Positions 1 through 8,209 are shown, counted from the first letter of the stretch. The stretch is DNA of 64,000 bases from Arthrobacter zhangbolii (GCF_022869865.1 NZ_CP094984.1:2914001-2978000), one strand, 5' to 3'. Notes: a model not told the origin generated them from the letters alone. Made by a program: numbers and translations.

Positions 1-902
1 TCGGCGTCGACGGCGCGTACATGCGGGTGCACCACTTCGCCCCGCAGTTCTCCGCCCCGTTCCCCACGCTCGCCGCCATGGCCGCCCGGACCAGCAAAAT
101 CGAACTGGGCACCGGCGTGATCGATATGCGCTACATGAATCCGCTTTCGATGGCGGAAGATGCCGCAGTGGCGGACCTGATCAGCGGCGGACGGCTGCAG
201 TTGGGCATCAGCCGGGGATCCCCCGAGCCTGCCCTGCGGGGCTATGAGTCCTTCGGTTACGTGCCAGGGCCGGACTCCACCGACGCGGACATGGCTCGCC
301 AGCACACCGAGGTGTTCCGTGCCGCCATTGCCGGTGCCGGGGTGGCCCAGTCCGATCCGGCGATGACCGGGACCACCGCCCCCATGGCCATCGATCCCCT
401 CTCCCCCGGTCTGCCTGAGCGCATCTGGTGGGGTTCGGGTACCCGCGCCACGGCGAAGTGGACCGGTGAGCAGGGCATGAACCTGATGAGCTCCACCCTG
501 CTGACCGAAGACACCGGAGTTCCGTTCGACCAGCTGCAGGCCGAGCAGATCGAGGTCTACCGCAAGGCCTGGGCCGACGCCGGCCACCAGGGCACGCCGC
601 GGGTCTCCGTGAGCCGCAGCGTCATCCCTCTGGTGACCGGGGAGGACCGGCATTACTTCGGTCTCCGCGCGCAGGCCGAGGGACGTGACCAGGTGGGCCA
701 CCTCGACGGGGGCCTCGCCCGGTTCGGCAAGAGCTACATCGGCGAACCCGACGTGATCGCTGCCGAACTGGCCGCTGACGCTGCCGTGCAGGCCGCAGAC
801 ACCGTGCTCATCACCGTGCCCAACCAGCTCGGCGTGGACTACAACGCGCACCTGCTCGAAAGCATCGTCAAGCTCGTGGCTCCGGACGCCGGCTGGCGGT
901 AA
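1..902 (+). CDS. LLM-class flavin-dependent oxidoreductase, 5'-truncated by window edge
   Basis: The frame is open from base 3, so the true start lies upstream of the window and only about the last 300 codons are visible. Segments such as RVHHFAPQ, IELGTGVIDMRY and GGRLQLGISRGSPEP are typical of the luciferase-like monooxygenase TIM barrel. These enzymes use reduced flavin (FMNH2 or F420) to oxidise small organic molecules in the cytoplasm; the substrate cannot be told from this fragment. It ends with TAA at 900-902. The next gene begins 45 nt later with its own promoter-like hexamer, so it is probably not co-transcribed. Confidence 0.85.
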   Translation, partial: GVDGAYMRVHHFAPQFSAPFPTLAAMAARTSKIELGTGVIDMRYMNPLSMAEDAAVADLISGGRLQLGISRGSPEPALRGYESFGYVPGPDSTDADMARQHTEVFRAAIAGAGVAQSDPAMTGTTAPMAIDPLSPGLPERIWWGSGTRATAKWTGEQGMNLMSSTLLTEDTGVPFDQLQAEQIEVYRKAWADAGHQGTPRVSVSRSVIPLVTGEDRHYFGLRAQAEGRDQVGHLDGGLARFGKSYIGEPDVIAAELAADAAVQAADTVLITVPNQLGVDYNAHLLESIVKLVAPDAGWR

Positions 903-934
903 CGGGGCGGTGTGAGGAATCGCTCCCTGCTCAG

Positions 935-940
935 TAGGAT
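935..940 (+). promoter_or_regulatory. -10 hexamer TAGGAT, leaderless promoter for gene at 948
   Basis: TAGGAT fits the actinobacterial TANNNT -10 pattern and ends 7 nt before the ATG at 948, so transcription would start at or next to the start codon. No clear -35 box is seen. Confidence 0.5.
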
Positions 941-947
941 CAAACGT

Positions 948-1241
948 ATGGAGAGCGATCGCCACCCCGCAGATGAGGGGTGGGTGTTTGCCCCTGCACC
1001 GCCGGACACGAGTACCTATACGGGCCTTGGGACAATCACCGTCGACGGCGAGACGTTTGCAGTGCGCAGGCGTGACGAGGATGGAACGATTCTCTATGAC
1101 TGGGTCTCGGGACCCAACAATGGTTATGGATTCAACGCCCTCGGCAGGCGTGAACCGCCCACGCATCAACAGCACGTGGCCGCTATTCGTGATTTCCTCT
1201 CGTCCATTGACCCCGCGACGGGGTATTTCCACGACCCGTAG
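948..1241 (+). CDS. Small hypothetical protein (97 aa)
   Basis: I do not recognise the family. The 97-residue product is hydrophilic, with no signal peptide or membrane segment, and has a short beta-rich stretch (ITVDGETFAVRRRDEDGTIL) followed by an NGYGFNALGRR segment and an acidic, aromatic C-terminus. ATG 948 is preferred over an in-frame GTG at 912 because a -10-like TAGGAT lies exactly 7 nt upstream of it, which suggests a leaderless transcript, and because the longer N-terminus is basic and unconserved in character. It stands alone between the monooxygenase fragment and a long intergenic stretch. Confidence 0.6.
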   Translation: MESDRHPADEGWVFAPAPPDTSTYTGLGTITVDGETFAVRRRDEDGTILYDWVSGPNNGYGFNALGRREPPTHQQHVAAIRDFLSSIDPATGYFHDP

Positions 1242-1652
1242 GCTCAAGACTGCCAGCTGAATTGGTGATTGAGGCTAGTGCCTGACAGGCAAGTCAGGGT
1301 GCCATCGCCCAGACGAGATGCCGTGTGCCGGACGGGCCGGGTAAGGCGGCTTTATTAACTCTCGCGAGCGCTGCGAGCGGGAGTTTTCGTTGCCGCCGTC
1401 CCGGTCCGCCCGGCGTACCGCCGCCCGACGCCGCACGACCACACCAGACCCTGATATTGCGTCTCTGTCGAAATGTCGGTGCCCTCGGTTACAGTAGTTT
1501 CTAGCTTCACGAGATGTGGCCTTCGCCCGGTTCGCCGGGCATAAAAGCTCCGACTGGCCCCACACCAACCCCACTGTTCGGCGGGTGGTTCGGATGACGA
1601 AGCGGCCTGCTCCAACCGGTGCAGGCAAGGACAACCTGAAAAGGAACCCACT
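1242..1652. other. 411-nt intergenic region with hairpins; probable structured leader
   Basis: No convincing gene is seen on either strand. Three foldable elements are present: a bulged hairpin at 1357-1385 followed by TTTT (possible weak terminator); a perfect 6-bp stem with a TTCG tetraloop at 1525-1540 (GCCCGG/CCGGGC); and a 6-bp stem at 1605-1626 (GCCTGC/GCAGGC). The last two lie within 130 nt of the GTG start at 1653, so they could form a structured 5' leader for that gene. No known riboswitch class was recognised. Confidence 0.4.
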
Positions 1653-2087
1653 GTGAGCATGTCCAGTGTCAGCAACTCCGCTTCCAACAACTCCGGCTTC
1701 AACAACTCTTCCATCAGCAGCAGCTGCTCCGGTTTTGCGCCCGGCCACAACGTCCATTGGATCCACCGCCGCCGGCTCGAGGCGTGGGATCAGTGGTCCG
1801 ACGTCGAGGTCGCAGCCGACCCGGAGCTGGATCTCATCCACCTCGTCATCGACGGAACGCAGCAGCTGATGTGGTTCCACAACGTGGGCGCCGTGGCCGC
1901 CGCCCTGGACGCCGCCGTCGACACACCACAGTGGTGCCAGCGATACTCCACACTGATGGTGCCCGGCGGTTTCGGCTCGGATGCCCGGAGCTCTTTTTTC
2001 TACTTGGCCCGGCCGGAGCGGGTGCTGCCCTGCATCGGCTCTCCGGTCCGGGCTCCCGAAACCGAGCGGATTGACGGCCAGGCCTGA
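1653..2087 (+). CDS. Hypothetical protein with Ser/Asn-rich N-terminus (144 aa)
   Basis: Family not recognised. About 30 N-terminal residues are almost only Ser, Asn and Gly (SVSNSASNNSGFNNSSISSS), followed by a compact domain of about 110 residues containing VHWIHRRRLEAWDQW and ELDLIHLVIDGTQQLMWFHN. No signal peptide or membrane helix is seen, so it is probably cytoplasmic with a disordered N-terminus. GTG 1653 is preceded by AAGGAA at a good Shine-Dalgarno distance. The upstream region holds two stable hairpins, and a perfect inverted repeat follows the stop codon. It appears to be a single-gene unit. Confidence 0.65.
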   Translation: MSMSSVSNSASNNSGFNNSSISSSCSGFAPGHNVHWIHRRRLEAWDQWSDVEVAADPELDLIHLVIDGTQQLMWFHNVGAVAAALDAAVDTPQWCQRYSTLMVPGGFGSDARSSFFYLARPERVLPCIGSPVRAPETERIDGQA

Positions 2088-2102
2088 TTCCCGGCCGGTG
2101 AA

Positions 2103-2127
2103 TATGCGGACTGCATCTGTCCGCATA
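2103..2127. repeat. Perfect 8-bp inverted repeat (TATGCGGA ... TCCGCATA)
   Basis: Two perfect 8-nt arms separated by 9 nt lie 15 nt after the stop of the preceding gene and directly upstream of the -35-like element of the VOC gene. There is no T-tract. It could be a terminator hairpin or an operator for a dimeric regulator. Confidence 0.55.
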
Positions 2128-2130
2128 CCA

Positions 2131-2160
2131 ATGACGGCCGTGCTGTTCGGGTTCTAGCCT
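2131..2160 (+). promoter_or_regulatory. Leaderless promoter of VOC gene (ATGACG - 18 nt - TAGCCT)
   Basis: A -35-like ATGACG at 2131-2136 is followed after 18 nt by TAGCCT at 2155-2160, which ends 7 nt before the ATG at 2168. No Shine-Dalgarno sequence precedes that ATG. This is one of the few -10 sites in the window with a plausible -35 box. Confidence 0.55.
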
Positions 2161-2167
2161 CAATGCC

Positions 2168-2602
2168 ATGACGAATATACAGATCTGCGTTGACTGCACC
2201 GATGCCCACCAACAGGCGGATTGGTGGGCCGAAACCCTGGGCTGGACGCTGGAGCCCGTGGACCAGGACTTCATTTCTTCCATGCTGGACCAGGGCTTGG
2301 CGAAACCGGAGGACGTTATCGAGCACAACGGTGTCCGGGTCTGGCGGGACGGCGCCGCCATCTGTCCTGCCGACGAGGTGGGCCGGAAGGACCGGTTGCG
2401 CATCCTGTTTCAGCCGGTTCCCGAGCCCAAAACCGTCAAGGACCGCATTCACCTGGATGTCCGGCTCCAGGGCCAGGATAAGGACGCGGCCCGGGCCGCC
2501 TTGGAGGAACGGGGTGCGTCCTTCCTGACCGAAGCAAGCCAGGGGCCGCACTCTTGGTACGTCATGGCGGATCCCGAGGGCAACGAGTTCTGCATCAGCT
2601 GA
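2168..2602 (+). CDS. VOC family protein (glyoxalase/bleomycin-resistance-like)
   Basis: A 144-residue single-subunit VOC-fold protein. The start (NIQICVDCTDAHQQADWWAE LGW pattern) and end (WYVMADPEGNEFCIS) match the Glyoxalase_6-like subgroup common in actinobacteria; DPEGNEFC is the usual C-terminal metal-site region. Members bind or transform small molecules as dimers in the cytoplasm, and the ligand here is unknown. The ATG lacks a Shine-Dalgarno sequence but has a -10 hexamer 7 nt upstream, consistent with a leaderless mRNA. It is flanked by an inverted repeat upstream and a convergent small membrane-protein gene downstream. Confidence 0.8.
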   Translation: MTNIQICVDCTDAHQQADWWAETLGWTLEPVDQDFISSMLDQGLAKPEDVIEHNGVRVWRDGAAICPADEVGRKDRLRILFQPVPEPKTVKDRIHLDVRLQGQDKDAARAALEERGASFLTEASQGPHSWYVMADPEGNEFCIS

Positions 2603-2649
2603 CGGGGTTGCCGGGGACCGGCGGCGCAGGCCGCAGGCCCCCGGCCGCG

Positions 2650-2820
2650 TCAGTTAACCGTTCCGGTGTCTCCGCGCAACTCTCCGCGCAGCTGGGCAAT
2701 CCGCAGCCGGAGGAAAATGATCACGAGTACCAGGGCCCAGACCACAAGGACGGCCACCGCGACCACCAACAGGAAATACAAAATTACGAACACTGCGCCG
2801 ATTCCTGAGCCTACTGACAC
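2650..2820 (-). CDS. Small membrane protein (56 aa)
   Basis: Reading the minus strand from GTG 2820 to TGA 2650 gives 56 residues: a short GSGIGAV start, one long hydrophobic stretch of about 30 residues (FVILYFLLVVAVAVLVVWAL and onward), then a basic amphipathic tail with RLRIAQLRGELRGDTG. It is probably a single-span inner-membrane protein with the tail in the cytoplasm. GGGGGA lies 7 nt before the GTG. Hydrophobic codons run without interruption across the span, which argues for a real gene. Function unknown. Confidence 0.65.
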   Translation of the reverse strand: MSVGSGIGAVFVILYFLLVVAVAVLVVWALVLVIIFLRLRIAQLRGELRGDTGTVN

Positions 2821-2920
2821 GCCGATCCCCCGATTCTGTGTGCCGGCCCCGGGACGGGTCCGGTCCTGCCACCGATGCTAGGGCATGGCTTCCTGCCGGG
2901 GCCGCATTCCCGCGGCGAGA

Positions 2921-3682
2921 TTACTGCTGCAGCAGTTCCGGCGGAATGGCGTAGATCAGCACCACGCTGAGCAGGTTCTTCGCAGCATGCACGCCGTAGG
3001 ACAGCATGAAGTTGTTTCCTGCCCATACGTACAGCCCGACCAGGACGGCACCGGTGGCCAGATAAGGCATCAGGACCGGCAGTGACAGGGATTCCTTACC
3101 CACAATGTGGATGGAGGCGAAGAGCAGGACCGACAGGATGCTGCACGCCCAGATGTTCCAGTAGCGGCTGAGTTTGCCGATGAGCAGGTGCCGGAAAATG
3201 TACTCCTCCACGAAGGGCGCCAGGATGACCACCAGCGGCACCACCAGCCAGGGAGACATTTCGGTGACCAGCCCCTGCACAGCCTCCTGGTTCACGGCGG
3301 TTTCGGCCTGGCCGGCGATGATCACGCCCACCATGGAAGCGATGATTGTGAGGATTACGCCAATCGGGATCAGGGCAGCAGTCAGCACCGGCCGGGTGGC
3401 AAGGACCCGGGTCTCGCGGGCAACATACCGCCGGGCGGCAATAAGGGCCAGAATTCCAGCGACCGCATAGAAGCCCAGATTGATGACGTAGGCCGCCACC
3501 ACCGGGTCCGGAATCAGCACCGAGAGCCCGGGAATGTTGATGGGCACAAAACTCAGCAACAGCAGGAACAGGACGTAAAAGCCCGCCGCGACGCCGTCGC
3601 TGCGGGTGAACCGGTAGGAAAGCCACGGGATTTGTGCCGCTGCCCGCCCCGACGGGCCGGTCCGGTATTCGTTAGCTGTCAT
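2921..3682 (-). CDS. CPBP family intramembrane glutamic endopeptidase
   Basis: A polytopic membrane protein of about 253 residues carrying the CPBP (CAAX protease/bacteriocin-processing) signature: EEYIFRHL (EExxxR) near residue 163, FASIH (FxxxH) near residue 190, and a late His/Asn pair in GVHAAKN. These are the metal-independent glutamate-protease residues of the family. Substrates are unknown for most bacterial members. The start is read as ATG 3682, with GTG 3685 directly before it; TATCCT lies 6 nt upstream of the ATG, so the mRNA is probably leaderless, although GAGGTG could also act as a ribosome site. Confidence 0.85.
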   Translation of the reverse strand: MTANEYRTGPSGRAAAQIPWLSYRFTRSDGVAAGFYVLFLLLLSFVPINIPGLSVLIPDPVVAAYVINLGFYAVAGILALIAARRYVARETRVLATRPVLTAALIPIGVILTIIASMVGVIIAGQAETAVNQEAVQGLVTEMSPWLVVPLVVILAPFVEEYIFRHLLIGKLSRYWNIWACSILSVLLFASIHIVGKESLSLPVLMPYLATGAVLVGLYVWAGNNFMLSYGVHAAKNLLSVVLIYAIPPELLQQ

Positions 3683-3688
3683 CACCTC

Positions 3689-3694
3689 AGGATA
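3689..3694 (-). promoter_or_regulatory. -10 hexamer TATCCT for CPBP protease gene
   Basis: TATCCT on the minus strand ends 6 nt before ATG 3682. The intervening GAGGTG could double as a Shine-Dalgarno sequence. Confidence 0.5.
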
Positions 3695-3766
3695 AGAGGC
3701 CGTGCCGCCCCGTGCAGCCCGTTCTTGGTTCAGCGCGTACGGCGGCCGCCAAAACGCGCCCGCTGC

Positions 3767-4648
3767 CTAGTTCAGTTCCGCAATCACAGGCGGCATGGCC
3801 TCCAGCAACTCGCGTGCCAGGAAGCTGAGGGGTCCGCGGGACGCCGAGAGCCGGTCCCCCGCCACGGCGTGCAGGTAGGTGCCCCAGCATGCCGCCTGTT
3901 CCGGCGTCGCCCCGCGGGCCAGGAAACCGCCTACCGCACCGGCCAGGACATCCCCGGAGCCGGAGGTCCCCAAACCGGGATTGCCGGCGGGTACTTCCCA
4001 GCTGGAACCCTCCGGTGCCGTGATGAGGTTCTGGGCCGTCACCACTGCCGAGTACTTCCGCGCCACCTCCAGCGAGGCGTCAGCCATGTCCAAAGACTCT
4101 TCGTCAGTGTCCTCCTCCCCCAGCAGGTGCAGGATCTCGGTCCGGTTCGGCGTCAGAACCAGCCGGCCAGCCAGCACCTTGGCCACCTCCGGCTGTCCGG
4201 GCAGGACCCCGAGCGCGTAGGCATCAAGCACCACCTGGGTCTTTTCTCCCAACAGGGGAACCACGGACACCAGCAGCGCCGCTGTCTGTTCAGCGTCCGC
4301 CAGGCCCGGCCCAATCACCACGGCGGCGGCCGAGTCCAGATCTGCTGCAAGGACCGCACCGGCAGCACCGCCGTCGATGTAGCCGCCGGACTCAGCGAGT
4401 CCCGCGACGCCGGCTTCAGGAACGGCGACGGCGACACTCACGGCAACGGACTCGGCCAGTCCCATGGTCAGCCGGCCGGCCCCGACGCGCAGCGCGGCAA
4501 GGCCCGTCAGCATTGCGGCACCCGGAGTGCGGCGTTCCCCGCCGATCACCAGCACCGTTCCGCGTTCCTTTTTGCCGGCGGTGTCGGTGGAGAGCTGCCA
4601 GCCGCGGAGCAGGTCCGGGGTAACCAGGTCAGCGCGGGTGGATGTCAT
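3767..4648 (-). CDS. nnrD: ADP-dependent (S)-NAD(P)H-hydrate dehydratase
   Basis: A 293-residue ribokinase-like domain (YjeF C-terminal type) that repairs hydrated NADH or NADPH, using ADP. Diagnostic motifs are the N-terminal GTVLVIGG, LTPNRTE, and the anion-hole/catalytic GTSGSGDVLAG near residue 230. The epimerase partner domain (YjeF N-terminal) is not fused here. ATG 4648 is chosen because AGGAG stands 6 nt before it; an ATG two codons earlier (4654) has no room for a ribosome site. The start overlaps the end of the phosphatase gene upstream, implying translational coupling at the 3' end of the unit that follows narK. Confidence 0.85.
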   Translation of the reverse strand: MTSTRADLVTPDLLRGWQLSTDTAGKKERGTVLVIGGERRTPGAAMLTGLAALRVGAGRLTMGLAESVAVSVAVAVPEAGVAGLAESGGYIDGGAAGAVLAADLDSAAAVVIGPGLADAEQTAALLVSVVPLLGEKTQVVLDAYALGVLPGQPEVAKVLAGRLVLTPNRTEILHLLGEEDTDEESLDMADASLEVARKYSAVVTAQNLITAPEGSSWEVPAGNPGLGTSGSGDVLAGAVGGFLARGATPEQAACWGTYLHAVAGDRLSASRGPLSFLARELLEAMPPVIAELN

Positions 4649-5369
4649 GTTCATCTCCTGCGTGTTCGGTGACGGGCGCTCCGCTGTCCTGCAGGTGCAG
4701 CACGCTGTTGAAGGTGTGGACCTCCCACGGTCCGGTGCCCGACGGGCGCACCAGGCGGGTGACGGAGCCGTTGCGCACGCTGTTGGCCGCGGCCGTATCC
4801 AGCAGCTCCTGCTCGGAGAACCGTTCGCAGATGTAGCGGATCAGCATGATCACCGCGTCGTGGCAGACCACGGCCACCCGCTTGCCGTCCTCTTCCTCGT
4901 CCAGGTCCCGGAAGACCGAACGCAGCCGCAGGGCAACGTCTGCCCAGGACTCCCCGCCCGGCGGCCGGTAAACGAACTTGCCCAGCCAGGCCCGGCGTTC
5001 GGCTTCCTCCGGATAGCGGGCCGCGACTCCGGCGGAGGTGAACAGGTCAAGAACGCCCAGTTCCCGGTCACGAAGGCGTTCATCGATGCGCATCTGCCCG
5101 GCGATGCCGGGCAGTCCGGCCAGTTCCGCGGTCTGCCGGGCGCGAAGGTAGGGCGAGCACCACACGGCGTCGGGACGTTCGTCGGCAGGCAACCCGGCGA
5201 ACCAGCGGCCCACTGCTTCTGCCTGGGATTCCCCGTCCGGGCTGAGCGGGACGTCGGGGTCCCGCCATTCGATCTCGATGCGCTGGGCACCTTCTCGGCT
5301 CGCGCGGGTGGCAGCCACGTTGCCTGCGCTTTCACCGTGCCGGATCAGGATCAGTTCGGTTGCACCCAT
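4629..5369 (-). CDS. Histidine phosphatase family protein (phosphoglycerate mutase-like)
   Basis: The N-terminal LILIRHGESAGN carries the phospho-accepting RHG motif; the second catalytic His lies in VVCHDAVIMLIRY. Length is about 246 residues. It is a phosphatase of the broad branch-2/cofactor-dependent mutase superfamily; substrate unknown. ATG 5369 is preferred over an upstream in-frame start at 5450 because the RHG strand normally begins within 10 residues of the N-terminus and AAGG lies 9 nt upstream. It lies between narK and nnrD on the same strand and overlaps nnrD by 20 nt. Confidence 0.8.
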   Translation of the reverse strand: MGATELILIRHGESAGNVAATRASREGAQRIEIEWRDPDVPLSPDGESQAEAVGRWFAGLPADERPDAVWCSPYLRARQTAELAGLPGIAGQMRIDERLRDRELGVLDLFTSAGVAARYPEEAERRAWLGKFVYRPPGGESWADVALRLRSVFRDLDEEEDGKRVAVVCHDAVIMLIRYICERFSEQELLDTAAANSVRNGSVTRLVRPSGTGPWEVHTFNSVLHLQDSGAPVTEHAGDEHDIHPR

Positions 5370-5430
5370 GCCGGTGACCTTACTCCCGCCTGCACCGGCA
5401 CGGGAGCGAAACGCGGTCCGCAGCAGGATC

Positions 5431-6663
5431 TCAGGTACGCGTCCGCTCATCCACCCGGCCGCCGTTGCGCACGGTGAAGGTCAGCAGGAACGCCACGGCG
5501 GCGAAGGCTGCCAGCAGAATCAGCCCCACAAAATAGCTCCGGTCCGCCGGGTCGTAGGTGGCTCCCATGACCAGGGGCGGAAAATATCCGCCCAGGCCGC
5601 CGGCCGCGGCAATAATTCCGCCGATGGTCCCGACGTCCTGGGCCGGTGCTGCACGGCCAACCCAGGCGAATACCCCGCCGGTCCCCAGCCCCAGGAACAG
5701 TGCCATCAGGATGAATGCGGTGCCGTAGACCCGTTCCTCCTCGGGCCGCAGCGCCACGATCACGGCCAGCACCACCGTTCCGGCCAGGGAAGTCAGGGTG
5801 ACCAGTTTCGGGCCCACCTTGTCCGCGATAGTGCCGCCGATGGGCCGGGCAATGACGGCTGCCACTGCAAAACCCGCGGTACGGGTTCCGGCCGCCGTCG
5901 CGTCGTAGTCGTACACGTTGCCCAGGTACGTGGGCAGGTAGTTGGAGAACGCCACGAACGCGCCGAACACCACCCCGTACAAAAAGCACAGCTGCCAGGT
6001 CACGCGCAGGGTGAAGGCATGGGTGATCTTGGGCAGCACCGGTTCGGTGGGCCGGGACCAGGCCGGCGATTCGCGCAGCACCAGCCAGCTCAGCACGGCC
6101 ATGGCGGCCACGACGGCGGCAATGGTGATGTGGGCGCCCATGTAGCCGACGGCGGTGACCAGGCGCGGAGTGAAAAAGGCGGAGACGGCGGTGCCGACCA
6201 TGCCGGCTCCGAAGACGCCGGTGGCGAAGCCCTTGCGGCTGCGGTCATACCAGGCCGAGCAGAACGGGATGCCGATGGCGAACACTGTTCCCGCGATGCC
6301 CAGGAAGAAGGCGATAACCACAAGGAAGGGAAAGTTGCCCATCCCGCCCACGATGCCGGTGAGCAGAACCAGCGGAGCCGTGACGCCCAGGATGACCGTG
6401 AACATGATCCGGCCGCCGTACCGGTCCGTAAGGGCGCCTACCGGAATGCGGGCCACCGAGCCCACGAGGATGGGCATGGCCACCAGAATCGAGGTCTGCC
6501 CGGCGCCCAGGTCCATGTCCGCCGCATACCGGCTGGACAGCGGGCCGATCACCGTCCAGGCCCAAAAGCCGATGGTGGAGGCAATGGTGGCCACGACCAG
6601 GTTTCGCAGCTGGCCTGATTTCAGGTCCGGTGTTGGTGCCGGGGTAACCGGGGATGCCGGCAT
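5431..6663 (-). CDS. narK: Nitrate/nitrite MFS transporter
   Basis: A 410-residue major facilitator protein with 12 predicted helices. NarK-type features include GFWAWTVIGPLSSRY in helix 1, ARIPVGALTDRYGGR between helices 2 and 3, and the glycine-rich nitrate signature stretches GIAGTVFAIGIPFCSAWY and GIIAAAGGLGGYFPPL. It imports nitrate and/or exports nitrite across the inner membrane. It lies 35 nt downstream of narI on the same strand, so it is probably the last respiratory gene of a narGHJIK operon. Confidence 0.93.
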   Translation of the reverse strand: MPASPVTPAPTPDLKSGQLRNLVVATIASTIGFWAWTVIGPLSSRYAADMDLGAGQTSILVAMPILVGSVARIPVGALTDRYGGRIMFTVILGVTAPLVLLTGIVGGMGNFPFLVVIAFFLGIAGTVFAIGIPFCSAWYDRSRKGFATGVFGAGMVGTAVSAFFTPRLVTAVGYMGAHITIAAVVAAMAVLSWLVLRESPAWSRPTEPVLPKITHAFTLRVTWQLCFLYGVVFGAFVAFSNYLPTYLGNVYDYDATAAGTRTAGFAVAAVIARPIGGTIADKVGPKLVTLTSLAGTVVLAVIVALRPEEERVYGTAFILMALFLGLGTGGVFAWVGRAAPAQDVGTIGGIIAAAGGLGGYFPPLVMGATYDPADRSYFVGLILLAAFAAVAFLLTFTVRNGGRVDERTRT

Positions 6664-6698
6664 GGTGTCCTCGCTTCTGAGAAAGTGCCGTCAGGGAA

Positions 6699-7514
6699 TC
6701 ATTTCGGAGGCACGCCGGGCCGGTCCCGGTCCGGGGTGCCCACCGGGTCCCAGCCCCGCCGCGGCGTTCCCACACCCGGAGCCGGCCGCTTTCCACGCGA
6801 GCGGTACACGATGTAGGGGCGGAACAGGTACTGCAGCGGTGCGGTGAAGGCATGCACGAGCCGGGTGAACGGCCAGAGGGCAAAGAGCACCAGGCCCGTC
6901 AGCGTGTGGATCTTGAAGGACATGGAGGCTGCCGTCATGCCCACGAGGTCCGGCTGGAAGATGAAGATGGAGCGGAACCACGGTGAGACCGTGTCCCGGT
7001 AGTTCACGATCTTCGTGTCGAAGACGGAAAAGACCGTGGTCGCCAGCCCGGCGAGGATGGCGGCCAGCAGGAAAATGTACATCACCTTGTCGTTCCGGGT
7101 GGTGGCCATAAACACGGGACCGGTGGTGCGGCGCCGGTAGATCAGCAGCACGATCCCCACCAGGGTGGCTACCCCGGCGATGCTGCCAACGCTGAGGGCA
7201 AAGAAATGATACGTGTCCTCGTTTACCCCTGCGGCATCCATCCAGGTCTTGGGGATCACCAGACCCACAAAGTGGCCCACAATCACGGCCAGGATGCCGA
7301 AATGGAACAGCGGCGAGGCAATGCGCAGCAGCCGCGACTCGTACAGCTGCGAAGAGCGGGTGGTCCAGCCGAACTGGTCATACCGGTAGCGCCAAATGGA
7401 GCCGAGGATCAGGATGGCCAGCACCAGGTAGGGCAGCACGCCCCACAGCATCACGTCATCCAGCCCTACCTGCACATTCCCGGGGGGCGGCACATCCAGC
7501 GGCAGGCTCATCAT
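6699..7514 (-). CDS. narI: Respiratory nitrate reductase subunit gamma (cytochrome b)
   Basis: The membrane anchor (271 aa, five helices) that oxidises menaquinol and passes electrons through two b hemes to NarH. Conserved heme-ligand histidines are visible in FHFGILAVIVGHFVGL and in FKIHTLTGLVLFALWPFTRLVHAF. After the last helix comes a basic tail ending in a Pro/Gly-rich segment of about 40 residues. The start overlaps narJ by 4 nt, indicating translational coupling within narGHJI. The quinol donor would be menaquinol, made by the men genes next door. Confidence 0.95.
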   Translation of the reverse strand: MMSLPLDVPPPGNVQVGLDDVMLWGVLPYLVLAILILGSIWRYRYDQFGWTTRSSQLYESRLLRIASPLFHFGILAVIVGHFVGLVIPKTWMDAAGVNEDTYHFFALSVGSIAGVATLVGIVLLIYRRRTTGPVFMATTRNDKVMYIFLLAAILAGLATTVFSVFDTKIVNYRDTVSPWFRSIFIFQPDLVGMTAASMSFKIHTLTGLVLFALWPFTRLVHAFTAPLQYLFRPYIVYRSRGKRPAPGVGTPRRGWDPVGTPDRDRPGVPPK

Positions 7515-8209
7515 GGGCTGTTCCTTTCACTCACCGGCAGCAGCCGCGAACTGTAGGGCTCCAGGCCAACCGTCTCAGTGGGCGGCCCGTACCCGGCCGT
7601 CCGCATCACCTCGGCCCTGTCCTCCGGAGATACCCCGGGCAGCGTGGTGCAGAGCAGGGTCAGCACCCCTTCATAGGGCAGCCCGTCATCCCGCAGGGCC
7701 AGGCGCAGCAGTTCCACGGAGGGCCGGTAACGCTGCAGCAGTTCGTAGCCGTCCTCCGGAGACACCTTGGCGGCGAATTCGAGCACCAGCGGCAGGTAGT
7801 CCGGCAGTTCGCTTCCCTCCGGCAGCGCGCCGTGGGAGCGGTAGACCTCCTTGAAGGCGGCCAGGGCCTCCCCACGCCGTCGGGTATCGCCGTCGGTCCA
7901 GTAGGTCAGGTGCAGGCTGTGCCGCTTGGAAAGATCAAACTCCTGCACGTAGCTTGCCTGCACCTCGCGCAGCGGTGTGTCGGTGAACCAGCTGAACAGG
8001 TCCTCCAGCTCGGAACCGGTGGCCCCGGCTTCGGCGAGCGCGGACCGCAGGGCAGGCAGAGCGTCCATCAGTGCCCGGTCCGGGTACTCGAGCAGCAGCG
8101 CCGCCGCCTGCCGGATGACCCGGCTGCGCGCAGGATGGGCGTCCGCGTAAGGTTCCGGGGCCACTGTGCCCTTGCCGGGTTTGCCCAGCAGTTTCTCGAG
8201 CAGGCTCAC
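7511..8209 (-). CDS. narJ: Nitrate reductase molybdenum cofactor assembly chaperone
   Basis: A 232-residue all-helical TorD/NarJ-type chaperone that holds apo-NarG until the molybdenum cofactor and FS0 cluster are inserted; it is not part of the mature enzyme. The core AAALLLEYPDRALMDALPAL and the YVQEFDLSKRHSLHLTYW stretch are characteristic. It has 4-nt overlaps with narH upstream and narI downstream, as in other nar operons. The N- and C-terminal ends are low-complexity and probably flexible. Confidence 0.94.
   Translation of the reverse strand: MSLLEKLLGKPGKGTVAPEPYADAHPARSRVIRQAAALLLEYPDRALMDALPALRSALAEAGATGSELEDLFSWFTDTPLREVQASYVQEFDLSKRHSLHLTYWTDGDTRRRGEALAAFKEVYRSHGALPEGSELPDYLPLVLEFAAKVSPEDGYELLQRYRPSVELLRLALRDDGLPYEGVLTLLCTTLPGVSPEDRAEVMRTAGYGPPTETVGLEPYSSRLLPVSERNSP

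Noticed and set aside
3107-4672. Plus-strand open frame opposite the CPBP protease and nnrD
   Set aside because: Spans the antisense of two real genes; Gln/His/Arg-rich, without motifs.
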